Shown: piece after piece, positions 37,157 to 46,311 of the stretch
How positions within the stretch are numbered: position 1 is the stretch's first letter
How the letters are laid out: each line of letters begins with the position of its first letter
Assembly (NCBI RefSeq): GCF_000766945.1
Contig: NZ_KN266211.1
Span: 187,575-251,574, forward strand
Reading direction: 5' to 3'
DNA: 64,000 nt
Source of the DNA: Cellvibrio mixtus subsp. mixtus J3-8
GTDB lineage: Bacteria; Pseudomonadota; Gammaproteobacteria; Pseudomonadales; Cellvibrionaceae
Made by a program: the position numbers and the translations under genes
The notes under the pieces: generated by a model
Database searches by the model: none
What the model was told of the DNA's origin: nothing
What the model saw: the letters and a program-made list of their open reading frames with translations, nothing else

Positions 37157-39253
37157 ATGCATACTTTATTACGCAGCGCTTTAGCTCTATCAGTAGCTGG
37201 CGTTGTTTGGAGCGGTGGTGCCCATGCCCAGGCCAACCAGTCATCAGGAAAATCAAACCAGGGCAAAGGTGAGATAGAAACTGTTTACATTTATGGCGAA
37301 ATCGAACAGACCAAAACCGCGACCAAGTTAAACCTGACCGTATTGGAAACACCGCAAGTGGTCTCAGTAGTGTCCCGCGACCAGATCGACGATTTCGCCC
37401 TGCGCGAAGTCAATTCCCTGCTGGCCTATGTCCCGGGTGTTACTGTTGAGCAAGTGGAAACCGGCCGGACCTACTACACCGCGCGCGGCTTCGACATTGT
37501 CAACTTCCAATCCGATGGCATGGGCGTGCCTTTCTCCTATGGCCTGACCCAGGGCCATGACGACACCGCCATTTATGAACAGGTGGAAGTCGTTAAAGGG
37601 GCGACCGGTTTGATCACCGGCCTGGCCAACCCCTCGGCGACCATTAACTATTTGCGTAAGCGTCCGACAGCGGAAACAAAGGCGTCACTCGCCGCTTCGC
37701 TGGGTAGCTGGGACCAATACCGTCTGGATGGCGATATTTCCGGTGCCATTATTGAGGATAAACTCAATGGGCGGCTGGTAGTGGCCAGGCAAGATGGCGA
37801 TTCCTACCTGGATCGCTACGGCAAGGAATTGACTGTGTTCTACGGTATTGTCAGTGGCGAAATCACCGCCAGCACCCGCTATACCCTTGGCCACAGCAGC
37901 AATGACAGCCACAGCGATGCCAACTCATCCGGTGCCTTGCCGCTGTTTTACAGTGATGGCTCGCTGACCGACTACGATGTGTCCACCAACACTGCGCCGG
38001 ACTGGGCCTACCAGGATGTGGAGCAAAAACGCACCTTTGTGGAACTGGAGCAGGACCTGGGCGCGAACTGGACGGCAAAAGCGGTGTTCACGCGTAACGA
38101 CCTGGATAGCGAATGGACCTCCCTGTACCTGTCTGGCAGGCCCGACCCTGTTACCGAAGCGGGTTTGCTGGCCCATGCCAGCCTTTACCAGGCGGCGGAT
38201 GAAGAGGAAGTGGCCGATCTTTTTATTAGCGGATCATTCTCACTGTTCGGTCAGGAGCACGAGCTGGTCGCCGGTATTAACCTGGCGGATATCACCTTGA
38301 CCGGTCGTTCCATTTATACCGATGAGTGGAACTACAATCCTGTGGGTGCAGCCTGGGCCGAAGGCAAAACCGCGTTGCCGGAATTTGATGTTTACGACGC
38401 GGCGACCCAATCCACCCTGATCGATCAGGAGCAAAATTCTTACTACATCTCCACGCGCCTTAACCTCACCGACGCCCTGTCGGTTCTGTTAGGGACTCGC
38501 ACGGTTGACATAGAGCAGGATGGCTATAGCTATGGCGCGCCCCAACTGGCGTCCGACGATGAAACCGTTCCCTACGCCGGTATTACCTACGAAGTGCTTG
38601 AGGGCACGATGCTGTACGCCAGCTACAGCGAAGTGTTTAACCCCCAGACCTGGGTTGATAAAGACCTGGCGCCATTAGGTGCGGTGCGCGGTGAAAGTAA
38701 GGAGTTTGGCGTTAAACAGGAAATATTTGACGGTAGTGCGGTGCTCACCCTTGCCTATTTTGAATCCGCGCAGGAAAACTTCGGTGAATGGGTAACCCGC
38801 GATACCGCCTCCGGTTTGAATATCTATCGCGGTGTAGGGTTTGAAAGCGACGGCGTTGAAGTAGAGTTGGCCGGTGAAGTGTTGACTGGCTTGAATATCA
38901 GTGCCGGCTATACCCACGTAGGGGTTGAAAACGACAATGGCGATAAGACCCGCCGTTTTATTCCCACCAACCAGTTTAAGCTGGCCACGGCCTATAACCT
39001 GGCGTCAGTCGAAGGCTTGCGGGTCGGTGCAGGGATTAACTGGCAGAATGAAATCTATTACGGTGATACCGAAGTGCAGGGCAGTTATGCACTGGTGGAT
39101 TTGTTTGCCCGCTATGCGCTGACCACCAACCTGACCCTGGCGCTGAACCTGAATAATGTCGGCGATGAAAAATACCTGTTGAGCCCGCAGTGGGGCCAGG
39201 CCAATTATGGCGCACCCCGCAATGTCACTGGCTCGATTAGCTGGCGCTATTAA
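37157..39253 (+). CDS. TonB-dependent ferric-siderophore receptor (FauA/FhuE/FpvA-like)
   Basis: Outer-membrane 22-strand barrel with plug that imports a ferric siderophore using TonB energy. The 698 aa start with a signal peptide ending AHA; ETVYIYGE near residue 42 fits a TonB box region; the plug follows (TPQVVSVVSRDQIDDF ... LLAYVPGVTVEQVETGRTYYTARGFDI ... EQVEVVKGATGLITG), then barrel strands to a terminal SISWRY. These plug sequences are typical of hydroxamate receptors such as FauA, FhuE and FpvA. The adjacent biosynthesis genes suggest the ligand is the locus's own siderophore. Confidence 0.95.
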   Translation: MHTLLRSALALSVAGVVWSGGAHAQANQSSGKSNQGKGEIETVYIYGEIEQTKTATKLNLTVLETPQVVSVVSRDQIDDFALREVNSLLAYVPGVTVEQVETGRTYYTARGFDIVNFQSDGMGVPFSYGLTQGHDDTAIYEQVEVVKGATGLITGLANPSATINYLRKRPTAETKASLAASLGSWDQYRLDGDISGAIIEDKLNGRLVVARQDGDSYLDRYGKELTVFYGIVSGEITASTRYTLGHSSNDSHSDANSSGALPLFYSDGSLTDYDVSTNTAPDWAYQDVEQKRTFVELEQDLGANWTAKAVFTRNDLDSEWTSLYLSGRPDPVTEAGLLAHASLYQAADEEEVADLFISGSFSLFGQEHELVAGINLADITLTGRSIYTDEWNYNPVGAAWAEGKTALPEFDVYDAATQSTLIDQEQNSYYISTRLNLTDALSVLLGTRTVDIEQDGYSYGAPQLASDDETVPYAGITYEVLEGTMLYASYSEVFNPQTWVDKDLAPLGAVRGESKEFGVKQEIFDGSAVLTLAYFESAQENFGEWVTRDTASGLNIYRGVGFESDGVEVELAGEVLTGLNISAGYTHVGVENDNGDKTRRFIPTNQFKLATAYNLASVEGLRVGAGINWQNEIYYGDTEVQGSYALVDLFARYALTTNLTLALNLNNVGDEKYLLSPQWGQANYGAPRNVTGSISWRY

Positions 39254-39285
39254 CCAGATGACAGGCCAATAGCGGCAACAAAAAA

Positions 39286-39339
39286 CAAGGCACTACCGGG
39301 AGAGCTGGAGTCAGCGACACCTGGAGTGCCTTGGTGTCG
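39286..39339 (+). repeat. overlapping inverted repeats between receptor and PepSY gene
   Basis: Two mutually exclusive stems: CAAGGCACT (39286-39294) with AGTGCCTTG (39325-39333), and CGACACC (39315-39321) with GGTGTCG (39333-39339). No T run follows. It may be a processing, attenuation or weak termination element. Nothing else was seen in this 237-base gap. Confidence 0.35.
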
Positions 39340-39490
39340 TTTAGCGGCCAACGCAGCAAATGGCGCAATGGATTTTATCGATCAAATTTGATACACAGGC
39401 GTTGATTAAAAAGTTGATAGACAAAGCTGATAGACAGAAAACAAGGCACATGGAAATCACTGGCCACCTGGCAACCAAAGAGACAAATGT

Positions 39491-40780
39491 ATGCGTACTT
39501 TTTTTACCTTGCTCCACCGTTATTTCGGGCTCACGATTGCGGGGTTTCTGGTAATCACCGGGCTGACTGGCGCCATTATTTCCTGGGATCATGAGCTGGA
39601 TGATTTGTTGAATCCGCACTTGCTGGACGCTTCCACTACCGGTACGCCGATGAGCGCCACGGCCTTGGCCGAAGAAGTGGAGCGGCAATTCCCGCAGGTA
39701 GAGGTCACCTACTATGAACTCGCGGTTGAGCCGGGGCATTCCTATTACTACTGGGTGGAACCCCGGGTAAACCCGGAAACCGGCAAGCTGTATGAGCCGG
39801 GGTTTAACCAGGTGTATGTCGACCCTGTGTCGGGCGAGATTTTGGGTAAGCGCGAGTGGGGCGCCGTCTGGCCGATCACTACCGAAAACTTTGTCTCTTT
39901 CCTCTACAAGTTGCATTTCAGTTTGCACATTCCCGAGTTCATGGGCACTGACCACTGGGGTATCTGGTTACTGGGCGTGATCGCCCTGACCTGGACCATC
40001 GATTGTTTTATTGGTTTTTACCTGACCTTGCCCAAGCGCCAACGCCAGACCCTGGCGCGTGCCACCGGAAATGCCGAGGGTGGCAGCTATTGGCAGCGCT
40101 GGATGCCGGCCTGGAAAATTCGCTGGAACAGCGGTAAAACCAAACTGAATTTCGATTTGCATCGCGCCTTTGGCCTGTGGACCTGGGTGTTGTTGTTTGT
40201 GGTGGCTTTTACCGGTTTTTCGCTGAATTTGTACCGGGAGGTATTTTTCCCGGCAATGTCCCTGGTATCCGATGTAACGCCGACCCCCATCGACCAGCGC
40301 ACTCCGTCCGGTCACGATAAGCCCATCGCCGCCGGTTACGGTTTTACCAAAGCTATCGAGCTGGGCCAGCAGGCAGGCGCCGAAAAGGGCTGGTCGCAAC
40401 CAGTCAACAGCATCTGGTACGCGCGCGAGTTTGGTATTTACCGGATTGAGTTTTTCACTGCGGCCGAAGGCCATGGTGCGGGCGGCGTAGGCCATAAAGC
40501 GGTATTCCTGGATGCGAAAAGTGGCGAATTGCTGGGCGACTTTACCCCCTGGCGAGGCACTGCGGCTGACCTTTTTGTACAGGCCCAATTTCCCTTGCAT
40601 TCGGGGCGTATCCTGGGGTTGCCGGGGCGTATTTTGATTTCGGTCATGGGCCTGGTGATCGCGATGCTGAGCATCACCGGTGTGATTATCTGGCACAAAA
40701 GATACAAAGCGCGTATTCGCAGTGCGCAAAAAGCGCAACAGGATGCAACGCAGAATGTACCGGTGGGAATTTCCCAGTAA
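39491..40780 (+). CDS. PepSY-associated TM protein, putative siderophore-iron reductase
   Basis: A 429 aa inner-membrane protein with the PepSY_TM pattern: a first helix at about 12-35 (RYFGLTIAGFLVITGLTGAIISWDHELD), periplasmic PepSY-like domains, paired helices around 155-180 and 230-250, and a last helix at about 382-404 (ISVMGLVIAMLSITGVIIWHKRYKAR). His residues in these helices (LHRYFGL, HRAFGLWTW) resemble heme-binding sites seen in the family. Relatives near siderophore receptors (PiuB, FoxB, FpvG types) reduce or release ferric siderophores in the periplasm. Co-directional with the receptor. Confidence 0.85.
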   Translation: MRTFFTLLHRYFGLTIAGFLVITGLTGAIISWDHELDDLLNPHLLDASTTGTPMSATALAEEVERQFPQVEVTYYELAVEPGHSYYYWVEPRVNPETGKLYEPGFNQVYVDPVSGEILGKREWGAVWPITTENFVSFLYKLHFSLHIPEFMGTDHWGIWLLGVIALTWTIDCFIGFYLTLPKRQRQTLARATGNAEGGSYWQRWMPAWKIRWNSGKTKLNFDLHRAFGLWTWVLLFVVAFTGFSLNLYREVFFPAMSLVSDVTPTPIDQRTPSGHDKPIAAGYGFTKAIELGQQAGAEKGWSQPVNSIWYAREFGIYRIEFFTAAEGHGAGGVGHKAVFLDAKSGELLGDFTPWRGTAADLFVQAQFPLHSGRILGLPGRILISVMGLVIAMLSITGVIIWHKRYKARIRSAQKAQQDATQNVPVGISQ

Positions 40781-40862
40781 CTAGCCCGGTATAACTACAC
40801 CGGTAAATATCCCGATAACTAGCGCAGTAATCAAAGCCGGGTTTTACAAAACAGCTTGGACC

Positions 40863-40891
40863 GATCACCCCATGTACCCCATGGGGTGATC
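40863..40891. repeat. 12-bp perfect hairpin between convergent siderophore genes
   Basis: GATCACCCCATG (40863-40874), loop TACCC, CATGGGGTGATC (40880-40891). No T run on either strand, so not a classical terminator, though it lies between two convergent genes where one would be expected. Confidence 0.5.
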
Positions 40892-40933
40892 AACACCCCG
40901 GAACGCCCCCCACCATTAATAAAGCTCTCTTTA

Positions 40934-41782
40934 TCAGCCGGAAATATTTGCGCCTTCTTTCTCACTAATGGCGGCATGCTCATTAATTGTTGCGCGCTCA
41001 TTACTGGTCGCGCGGGCAGTGGCGTTTTTCGGTGGTGGAAATCCAAATAACAAACGCATATTAGTGTTTTTATAATTGAGGCCGCTAGGCGCATCTTCCG
41101 GCACAGTCGCGGGGTCGGTATAGGTACCGAACAATCTGTCCCACACGAAAATCTGGGCAAAATTGGTATCTGAATATTGTCGGGCCACGCTATGGTGAAC
41201 CATATGGTACCGGGGGGTTACCAAAATCCACTCGAGGTATTGTTCATAGGGAATACGCATATTGGAATGGATAAAGTGTTGCGACAAGGTAAAGAAAATA
41301 AGGAAAAATAATCCCAAATCAATAAATTGCTCAAAGGAAATAAACGCGGCAAAAATTGTTGAAGGAATTATCCGGATAATAATTTGACCGGGCGATGTGC
41401 GCAGGCCGGAAATCCAGTAAATCACTTTGGGCGCATGGTGCCAGGCATGCTGGTGCCAAAACCAGGGGGTGTGCAGCGCCCTGTGCATCCAGTAATCCAG
41501 CAGGTCGATAAGCACTATGTAAATAATAACGAGCAGCCAGAACGGCGTGCTCATAATGTATTCGCGCGCGGCAACAATCCAGTTGTAACTTGAAAGCCAG
41601 CCTTGCATGGGCGTAACAATAACTGCCGCAGCGACAATAAAAAAAATGCGCGGGCTGATCGCCCCGATTAAATCCCATACCAAATCTGTTTTTTGGGCCG
41701 TTTTGCGCGCGGGAGACAGCAATAAGGAAATGCCCTGGATAAAAAAGCCCAGGCCAATTAACGCCAGTAGTTCGATAAGCAT
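40934..41782 (-). CDS. fatty-acid hydroxylase / sterol desaturase superfamily membrane protein
   Basis: A 282 aa membrane di-iron oxygenase. The eight-histidine signature is complete: HX3H (HRALH), HX2HH (HAWHH) and HX2HH (HMVHH), among four to five hydrophobic helices. The start is placed at the ATG at 41782, because GGAG sits six bases before it; an ATG six bases earlier overlaps that spacing. It is the last gene of the minus-strand siderophore set, 84 bases after the Rieske oxygenase gene. Family members hydroxylate or desaturate lipids and other hydrophobic substrates. No such gene is part of the classical alc operon, so its role here is open. Confidence 0.9.
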   Translation of the reverse strand: MLIELLALIGLGFFIQGISLLLSPARKTAQKTDLVWDLIGAISPRIFFIVAAAVIVTPMQGWLSSYNWIVAAREYIMSTPFWLLVIIYIVLIDLLDYWMHRALHTPWFWHQHAWHHAPKVIYWISGLRTSPGQIIIRIIPSTIFAAFISFEQFIDLGLFFLIFFTLSQHFIHSNMRIPYEQYLEWILVTPRYHMVHHSVARQYSDTNFAQIFVWDRLFGTYTDPATVPEDAPSGLNYKNTNMRLLFGFPPPKNATARATSNERATINEHAAISEKEGANISG

Positions 41783-41866
41783 ATTCATCTCCACAATAAA
41801 CCAATGTTGCGGTACTGAGTGAATCAATAGTGGTGGTTACATCATTATTTTTTTACTGAATGGCTG

Positions 41867-43039
41867 TTACTTCATCGCCGCCCGGTACCATCCATGAAAA
41901 TGACGGATACCATCTTCCATCGGTGTCTGGTAAGGCCCCGCTTCATTAACACCGAGCCGATAAAGCGCGCGTCGTCCCGCTTCAATGCGCTCGGCAATTT
42001 CGTCGTCTTCAAGCGCGGTTTCCATATAAGCTTTGCGGTGGGATTCAGCGAGCTCCGGATAGTTTTCCAATAATGTTGCCGGGTAATAAAACTCCACCAC
42101 GTTCAAAGTGCTATGCACAGATTTTGGATATAAGGTGGATAACACCAGCGCGTAAGGAAAAACTTCGATCATGTGGGTGGGATAATAGGTGGCCCAGATT
42201 GCGCCGAACTCCGGTGTTAATCCCTCGTTATAAGAGAGCAGGTCGGAGTGCCAGGTTTTATAGGTATCGGTGCCCGCGCGATTCAGGTTGGACGTAACGC
42301 CAATGCGCTGCACGCTAAACCAGTTGCCGTAATCCCAATGCAGCCCTTTGCTGTCAACGTAGCGGCTCAGCCCCGGATGAAAGGGCGCTATGTGATAATC
42401 ATCGTTATAAATTTCAACAAATGTTTTCCAGTTGTAAGCACAGGAATGCAGCTCCACATGCCCCAACGCATAATCGGTAAAATCAAATTCAGGCATGGCG
42501 AACAGCGTGGCCATATCGGCAGCGGGGTTGCGTTTTCCCTCGAACAATAAACCGGACACATTGCTCAACGGAAAGCGTTGTAAATTCGCACAGGGTTGTT
42601 TGGCGAATTTCGGCGCGTTCAATAATTTTCCGGTTTGATCGTAACTCCAGGCGTGTATCGGACAAAAAATACGATTGCCTGTTGCCAGTTTTCCGCGGCG
42701 AATTTCAGTGGGATCGGGTGTGCCGCCCAACATAATGGCTTGCCGGTGGCGGCACACGTTGGAGATAAGTTCAATCCCCTGTTCAGTTCGGATAAGCACA
42801 CGCGAATTTCCTTCGTGTGGCAAGGCGTACCAGTCGCCGATGTTGGGCACCATAGCTTCATGCCCAACATACGTTGACGCGCAGGAAAAAATTTTTTCCT
42901 GCTCTTCGCGGAATATTGCTTCTGAACAATAGGCGTCAACAGGCAGTGCCAACTGCTCCTCGGGCGTGAGCCATATATCGTTGTAGCTGGCGGAGTATCG
43001 CTCCTGATTATCCAGTAATTGGTACATGGACCTGCCCAT
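41867..43039 (-). CDS. alcE: Rieske non-heme iron oxygenase alpha subunit (AlcE-like)
   Basis: A 390 aa ring-hydroxylating-oxygenase-type protein. Rieske [2Fe-2S] ligands: Cys96/His98 (CRHR) and Cys126/His129 (CPIH). Catalytic mononuclear iron: His216 and His221 in NDDYHIAPFH. GAGGAG precedes ATG 43039. In Bordetella AlcE is a Rieske-type protein of the alcaligin operon, and alcaligin differs from putrebactin and bisucaberin by a C-hydroxyl on the diamine, which this enzyme is a good candidate to install. No reductase partner is encoded nearby, so electrons must come from elsewhere. The AlcE name rests on context plus family. Confidence 0.85.
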   Translation of the reverse strand: MGRSMYQLLDNQERYSASYNDIWLTPEEQLALPVDAYCSEAIFREEQEKIFSCASTYVGHEAMVPNIGDWYALPHEGNSRVLIRTEQGIELISNVCRHRQAIMLGGTPDPTEIRRGKLATGNRIFCPIHAWSYDQTGKLLNAPKFAKQPCANLQRFPLSNVSGLLFEGKRNPAADMATLFAMPEFDFTDYALGHVELHSCAYNWKTFVEIYNDDYHIAPFHPGLSRYVDSKGLHWDYGNWFSVQRIGVTSNLNRAGTDTYKTWHSDLLSYNEGLTPEFGAIWATYYPTHMIEVFPYALVLSTLYPKSVHSTLNVVEFYYPATLLENYPELAESHRKAYMETALEDDEIAERIEAGRRALYRLGVNEAGPYQTPMEDGIRHFHGWYRAAMK

Positions 43040-43158
43040 GATTGCTCCTCGTATTATGCAAATAATTATTGCGCTTACTGTGCAATAACATTGTTGTAAT
43101 CCCGTTCATCAGTGGTACAAAAAAATGCAAAGAACACGCGCGAAAAACCGGTGTGCAT

Positions 43159-43887
43159 TCAGGTCGATGCCTCGCTCAATCGCTGCAAGCGTTGATCCCG
43201 TGTTTGCCGCGGGCAAATATCACAGGACGCACGGCCGTGGCACAAATAGCGGAAACAACAATTTTTTTTATCCAATGCCAGGCGCGATTCACCGGCCGCA
43301 TTTTGGTAATGGATAAAACCGGCGGCGCCTTCAAGCCCCATGGTGGTTAACCAGGTATTACCCAGCTCCTCCAGACCATCGACGCGCGCGGGATACACCA
43401 TCAGCAATGCCGACACCACACAATCCGCCACTACGCGCTCCGCATTTTTTTGTGTGAGTCCCGACGCGCCCCCGGCGTTATACAAGTGGCGGCAACCCTG
43501 CATCAGGTCTTGTGCCATCCGCTGTACACACGCACGGGTTTGCCCCTGAGTAAACTCGCCGTGCGGGAATAACACACCGGACGGAATTCCCGATGCGGGA
43601 AAGTCCTGGCCCATCTCGTTAAGTGGCAACACAATCTGGCATCGATGTGCGGCAATGACCGCCAGGTAAATTGGTTGCCAGATGAGTAATCCCCAACTGC
43701 GGGCGCGCCAGTAGCGGGCGCCTGCTTCCGGATACTGCCGCTGCAAATAATTATGCAGGCGCGCAATAGTTTCTGTGCCCACTGCACTCCATGCCGGCGA
43801 TTCAAAACCGATGTGCAGCGCGCATTCAGGAAGCAGTTCATTCACTGTCTCCTGCAAACGCGCTAACAGGCATGCCGATCTCAACAC
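43159..43887 (-). CDS. FhuF-type siderophore-iron reductase
   Basis: A 242 aa protein whose C-terminus carries the FhuF [2Fe-2S] motif CC-x10-C-x2-C exactly (NCCFRYLCHGRASCDICP). FhuF-type proteins reduce ferric hydroxamates in the cytoplasm to release iron. The N-terminal two-thirds is weakly conserved, as usual. It overlaps alcC by seven bases and occupies the place that alcD holds in Bordetella; whether it is the AlcD orthologue cannot be settled here. A 119-base gap separates it from the Rieske gene. Confidence 0.9.
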   Translation of the reverse strand: MLRSACLLARLQETVNELLPECALHIGFESPAWSAVGTETIARLHNYLQRQYPEAGARYWRARSWGLLIWQPIYLAVIAAHRCQIVLPLNEMGQDFPASGIPSGVLFPHGEFTQGQTRACVQRMAQDLMQGCRHLYNAGGASGLTQKNAERVVADCVVSALLMVYPARVDGLEELGNTWLTTMGLEGAAGFIHYQNAAGESRLALDKKNCCFRYLCHGRASCDICPRQTRDQRLQRLSEAST

Positions 43888-45731
43888 GCCGCCACAGCTT
43901 CCCGCTGCGACACCGGTTTTTCATTGGCAAATTGCGCCACCGGGTTGCTCAGTGGTTCAGCCATAATCAAACTGGAAGCCGGGTCCGCCAGGTTGATCAT
44001 TTGCAAATTATTTTTAAGCTGCAAACGATTTAAACAGGAGTGCATAAATGTCGGCGCAAAAAAATCATAGCGCTGGAATTTATGGTTTAACTCCGGATGT
44101 CGCGCCTGGTAATTTTTTGCACACTGCGCCACCAGGCGCCAATACTGTTCTTCATCAATGGTGCCGCTCTCTTCCAGAATGTGTGACATAAAACGGAATA
44201 CACCGTCGAACACATCGATAAAAATGCCCAACAGTTTGTAATCTTCGGGCACATCCACCACCATCCGTGCAGCATCCTCAGGAACTTTTGCATCCTTGTT
44301 TAAAATGACACATTCCTCCGCGAGATCTTTCATAAATACGCGTTTCGGCAAGTAACCGTCGAGTACCACAATCAGGTTTTCGCAATGCGGCATAAACACC
44401 AGATCGTGTGCATAGAAACAATGCAATAGCGGTTGCAGGAACGCATCGAAATAGTGCGCCAGCCAGGCTTCGGGCGATAAACCGGAACGGTTTATTAATT
44501 CTGCAATCAGCGCGTTACCGTCGTAATCCACATGCAAAAGTGCAGTCATGGTCATCAAGCGCTCGTTATCCTTGAGCAACGGAATCGGGCTCTCACGCCA
44601 CAAACCGGAAAACATTTTTTTGTAGGGACTGTCTTTGGTGAGTGCGGATTCGTAGTAATAATTTCTGAAACCGATCGAGGCAATTTCGCGCAGGATAGAG
44701 AAGCCCAATTGCTTCAGGGTTTTATCGTTATCAATAATGCCCTGCAGCACGGTATTAATGGCCGGTGTCCCTTTCATGTAGTAAGGGGAAAGGCCGCGCA
44801 TAAATCCCATATTCAAAATGGAGAGCGAGGTTTTTACATAACTTTTTTCAGAGTTGGAATGGTTGAAATAAGTTCTGATGGATTGTTGGGCTACATAATT
44901 ATCGCTACTGGTTCCCAGCGGAACAATTTTCCGGTTCGCGACATAGGCGGCAAACGCAATACTCAACTTGGTATACCACTGCCAGGGATGCGCCGGCATA
45001 AAATAATAGTCGTCGCTATTTAACCCCAGGGCGACCAGTTTATTAACGTAATTGGCAAATACTTCCTCGCCAATTTCACGCTTGATAAAACTGTAATATT
45101 CCAGTTCTTTCAGGCAGGCAAATTCCGCGTGATCGCGATGCACTGCCAGCCAGATAATATTGAATGCGCTGCCGGTTTCCGGCGCGTAGGCCTGGTAATC
45201 GTACGCATCAAATCCGATGCGCCCGTTATTAGCAACGAAGCCAGGGTGTCCTTCCGTCATGGAGGACTCAAAGGTCTGGTAATCTGCATCCACCAATTCA
45301 CGGCACGGGATATTGGAATTCTGCATTTTATAAGCCGCGCCATATAAGGTACTGCTGATTTCATCGAGGTAAATCGGCAATTTTTCTTCGACAATGCCGA
45401 GCGTCTTTTTGAAATCATTAATCAATACCAGTGCATCCAGATTCACTGATTTATTATTCGCTATCCGTTCGATAGATTCTTTGGCAATTCGCCAATGCCG
45501 CAAATACATTTTTTTCGCCTTGAAAATGTAACTGCAATCGGGTTCGTCCGCGTTGACTTCATACAGCGCCCAACCGCCCGCCAGACTTTCAATCAGTGTG
45601 GGCGCAAGGATCTGTTCGTGGCTGAATTCGCTCAGAGCTTTGCAAACCAGGTGGCGATTTGCCTGGGCCCAGGCCTCCGGGGACAAGTGTGCTACGGCGG
45701 ATTCCGGTTGTTGATAATTAAATTGATTCAC
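43881..45731 (-). CDS. alcC: IucA/IucC-family siderophore synthetase (AlcC-like)
   Basis: NRPS-independent siderophore (NIS) synthetase. In the AlcC/PubC/DesD class it joins and cyclises two N-hydroxy-N-succinyl-diamine units with ATP. The 616 aa protein has the family's ATP-binding GHPGFVANNGRIGF, the HPWQW segment (MPAHPWQWY), RTYFN and KTSLSILNMGFMRGLSPYYMKGTPAIN, and the C-terminal FerIII/FhuF-like region around HDLVFMPHCENLIV. The likely start is GTG 45731, nine bases from GAGGG; a TTG at 45737 is too close to it. It overlaps the acyltransferase gene by about 14-20 bases, so it is translationally coupled. Confidence 0.93.
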   Translation of the reverse strand: MNQFNYQQPESAVAHLSPEAWAQANRHLVCKALSEFSHEQILAPTLIESLAGGWALYEVNADEPDCSYIFKAKKMYLRHWRIAKESIERIANNKSVNLDALVLINDFKKTLGIVEEKLPIYLDEISSTLYGAAYKMQNSNIPCRELVDADYQTFESSMTEGHPGFVANNGRIGFDAYDYQAYAPETGSAFNIIWLAVHRDHAEFACLKELEYYSFIKREIGEEVFANYVNKLVALGLNSDDYYFMPAHPWQWYTKLSIAFAAYVANRKIVPLGTSSDNYVAQQSIRTYFNHSNSEKSYVKTSLSILNMGFMRGLSPYYMKGTPAINTVLQGIIDNDKTLKQLGFSILREIASIGFRNYYYESALTKDSPYKKMFSGLWRESPIPLLKDNERLMTMTALLHVDYDGNALIAELINRSGLSPEAWLAHYFDAFLQPLLHCFYAHDLVFMPHCENLIVVLDGYLPKRVFMKDLAEECVILNKDAKVPEDAARMVVDVPEDYKLLGIFIDVFDGVFRFMSHILEESGTIDEEQYWRLVAQCAKNYQARHPELNHKFQRYDFFAPTFMHSCLNRLQLKNNLQMINLADPASSLIMAEPLSNPVAQFANEKPVSQREAVAAC

Positions 45732-46305
45732 TGGCAATTACCCTCTGTAGTGTGTTTAAAAAATTTTCCTTTGAACAAAATCCCAGGCAGGCTTTCTTCT
45801 TTTGCAGTTGAACGGTGCCCTCGTAATGGAAACCCACAAATGCATTGAGCTTATGCACCTTGTCATTTCTCACATCCGGTTCTACCACGACCCGTTGCGC
45901 TTTTTTCTGGTAAAACAAAAACGCCATAATGTGGCGCAGCACATCGCGGGTGAAACCGGGAATGGGTTTGTCGGCAGCGGGTCCCACCATAAAATGCATA
46001 CCGATATCGCCGGGCTTGACCGGATAGTGTTCACCGAGTTCGTCGCGCTCCGGCCAATAAGACTCCAGCAAAAACGCGGGGCGATTTTTATAAAAACCGA
46101 GATAAACATCCATGCAATTCCCCTGTTGGATCTCGCTATAAATTTGCTTTGCTTGCGCGAGGGATGTGTGTTGCATATTCCAGAAGGCGGCATACTCCAT
46201 CAGGAACCAGCTGTGAATGGTTGCAATATCTTTTTCTACATTTAGCAAACGGATATCGATCCAGGGGTTCAGGCCAAGCGCTTCAACATAGTTATTCAGC
46301 AACAT
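45718..46305 (-). CDS. alcB: siderophore N-acyltransferase (AlcB/IucB-like GNAT)
   Basis: A 195 aa GNAT-fold protein of the IucB/RhbD/AlcB group (Acetyltransf_8): conserved HSWFLMEYAAFWNMQH near residue 30, AFLLESYWPERDELGEHYPVKPGDIGMHF in the middle, and VVVEPDVRNDKVHKLNAFVGF toward the end. It should acylate the N-hydroxylated amine; with an AlcC-type synthetase the donor is expected to be succinyl-CoA. Six bases downstream of the exporter gene. Confidence 0.92.
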   Translation of the reverse strand: MLLNNYVEALGLNPWIDIRLLNVEKDIATIHSWFLMEYAAFWNMQHTSLAQAKQIYSEIQQGNCMDVYLGFYKNRPAFLLESYWPERDELGEHYPVKPGDIGMHFMVGPAADKPIPGFTRDVLRHIMAFLFYQKKAQRVVVEPDVRNDKVHKLNAFVGFHYEGTVQLQKKKACLGFCSKENFLNTLQRVIASESI

Positions 46306-46311
46306 AAATTT

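Noticed and set aside
43040..43158. AT-rich near-palindrome (CAAATAATTATTG) before the Rieske gene, considered as a Fur box
   Set aside because: Poor agreement with the Fur consensus when aligned position by position.
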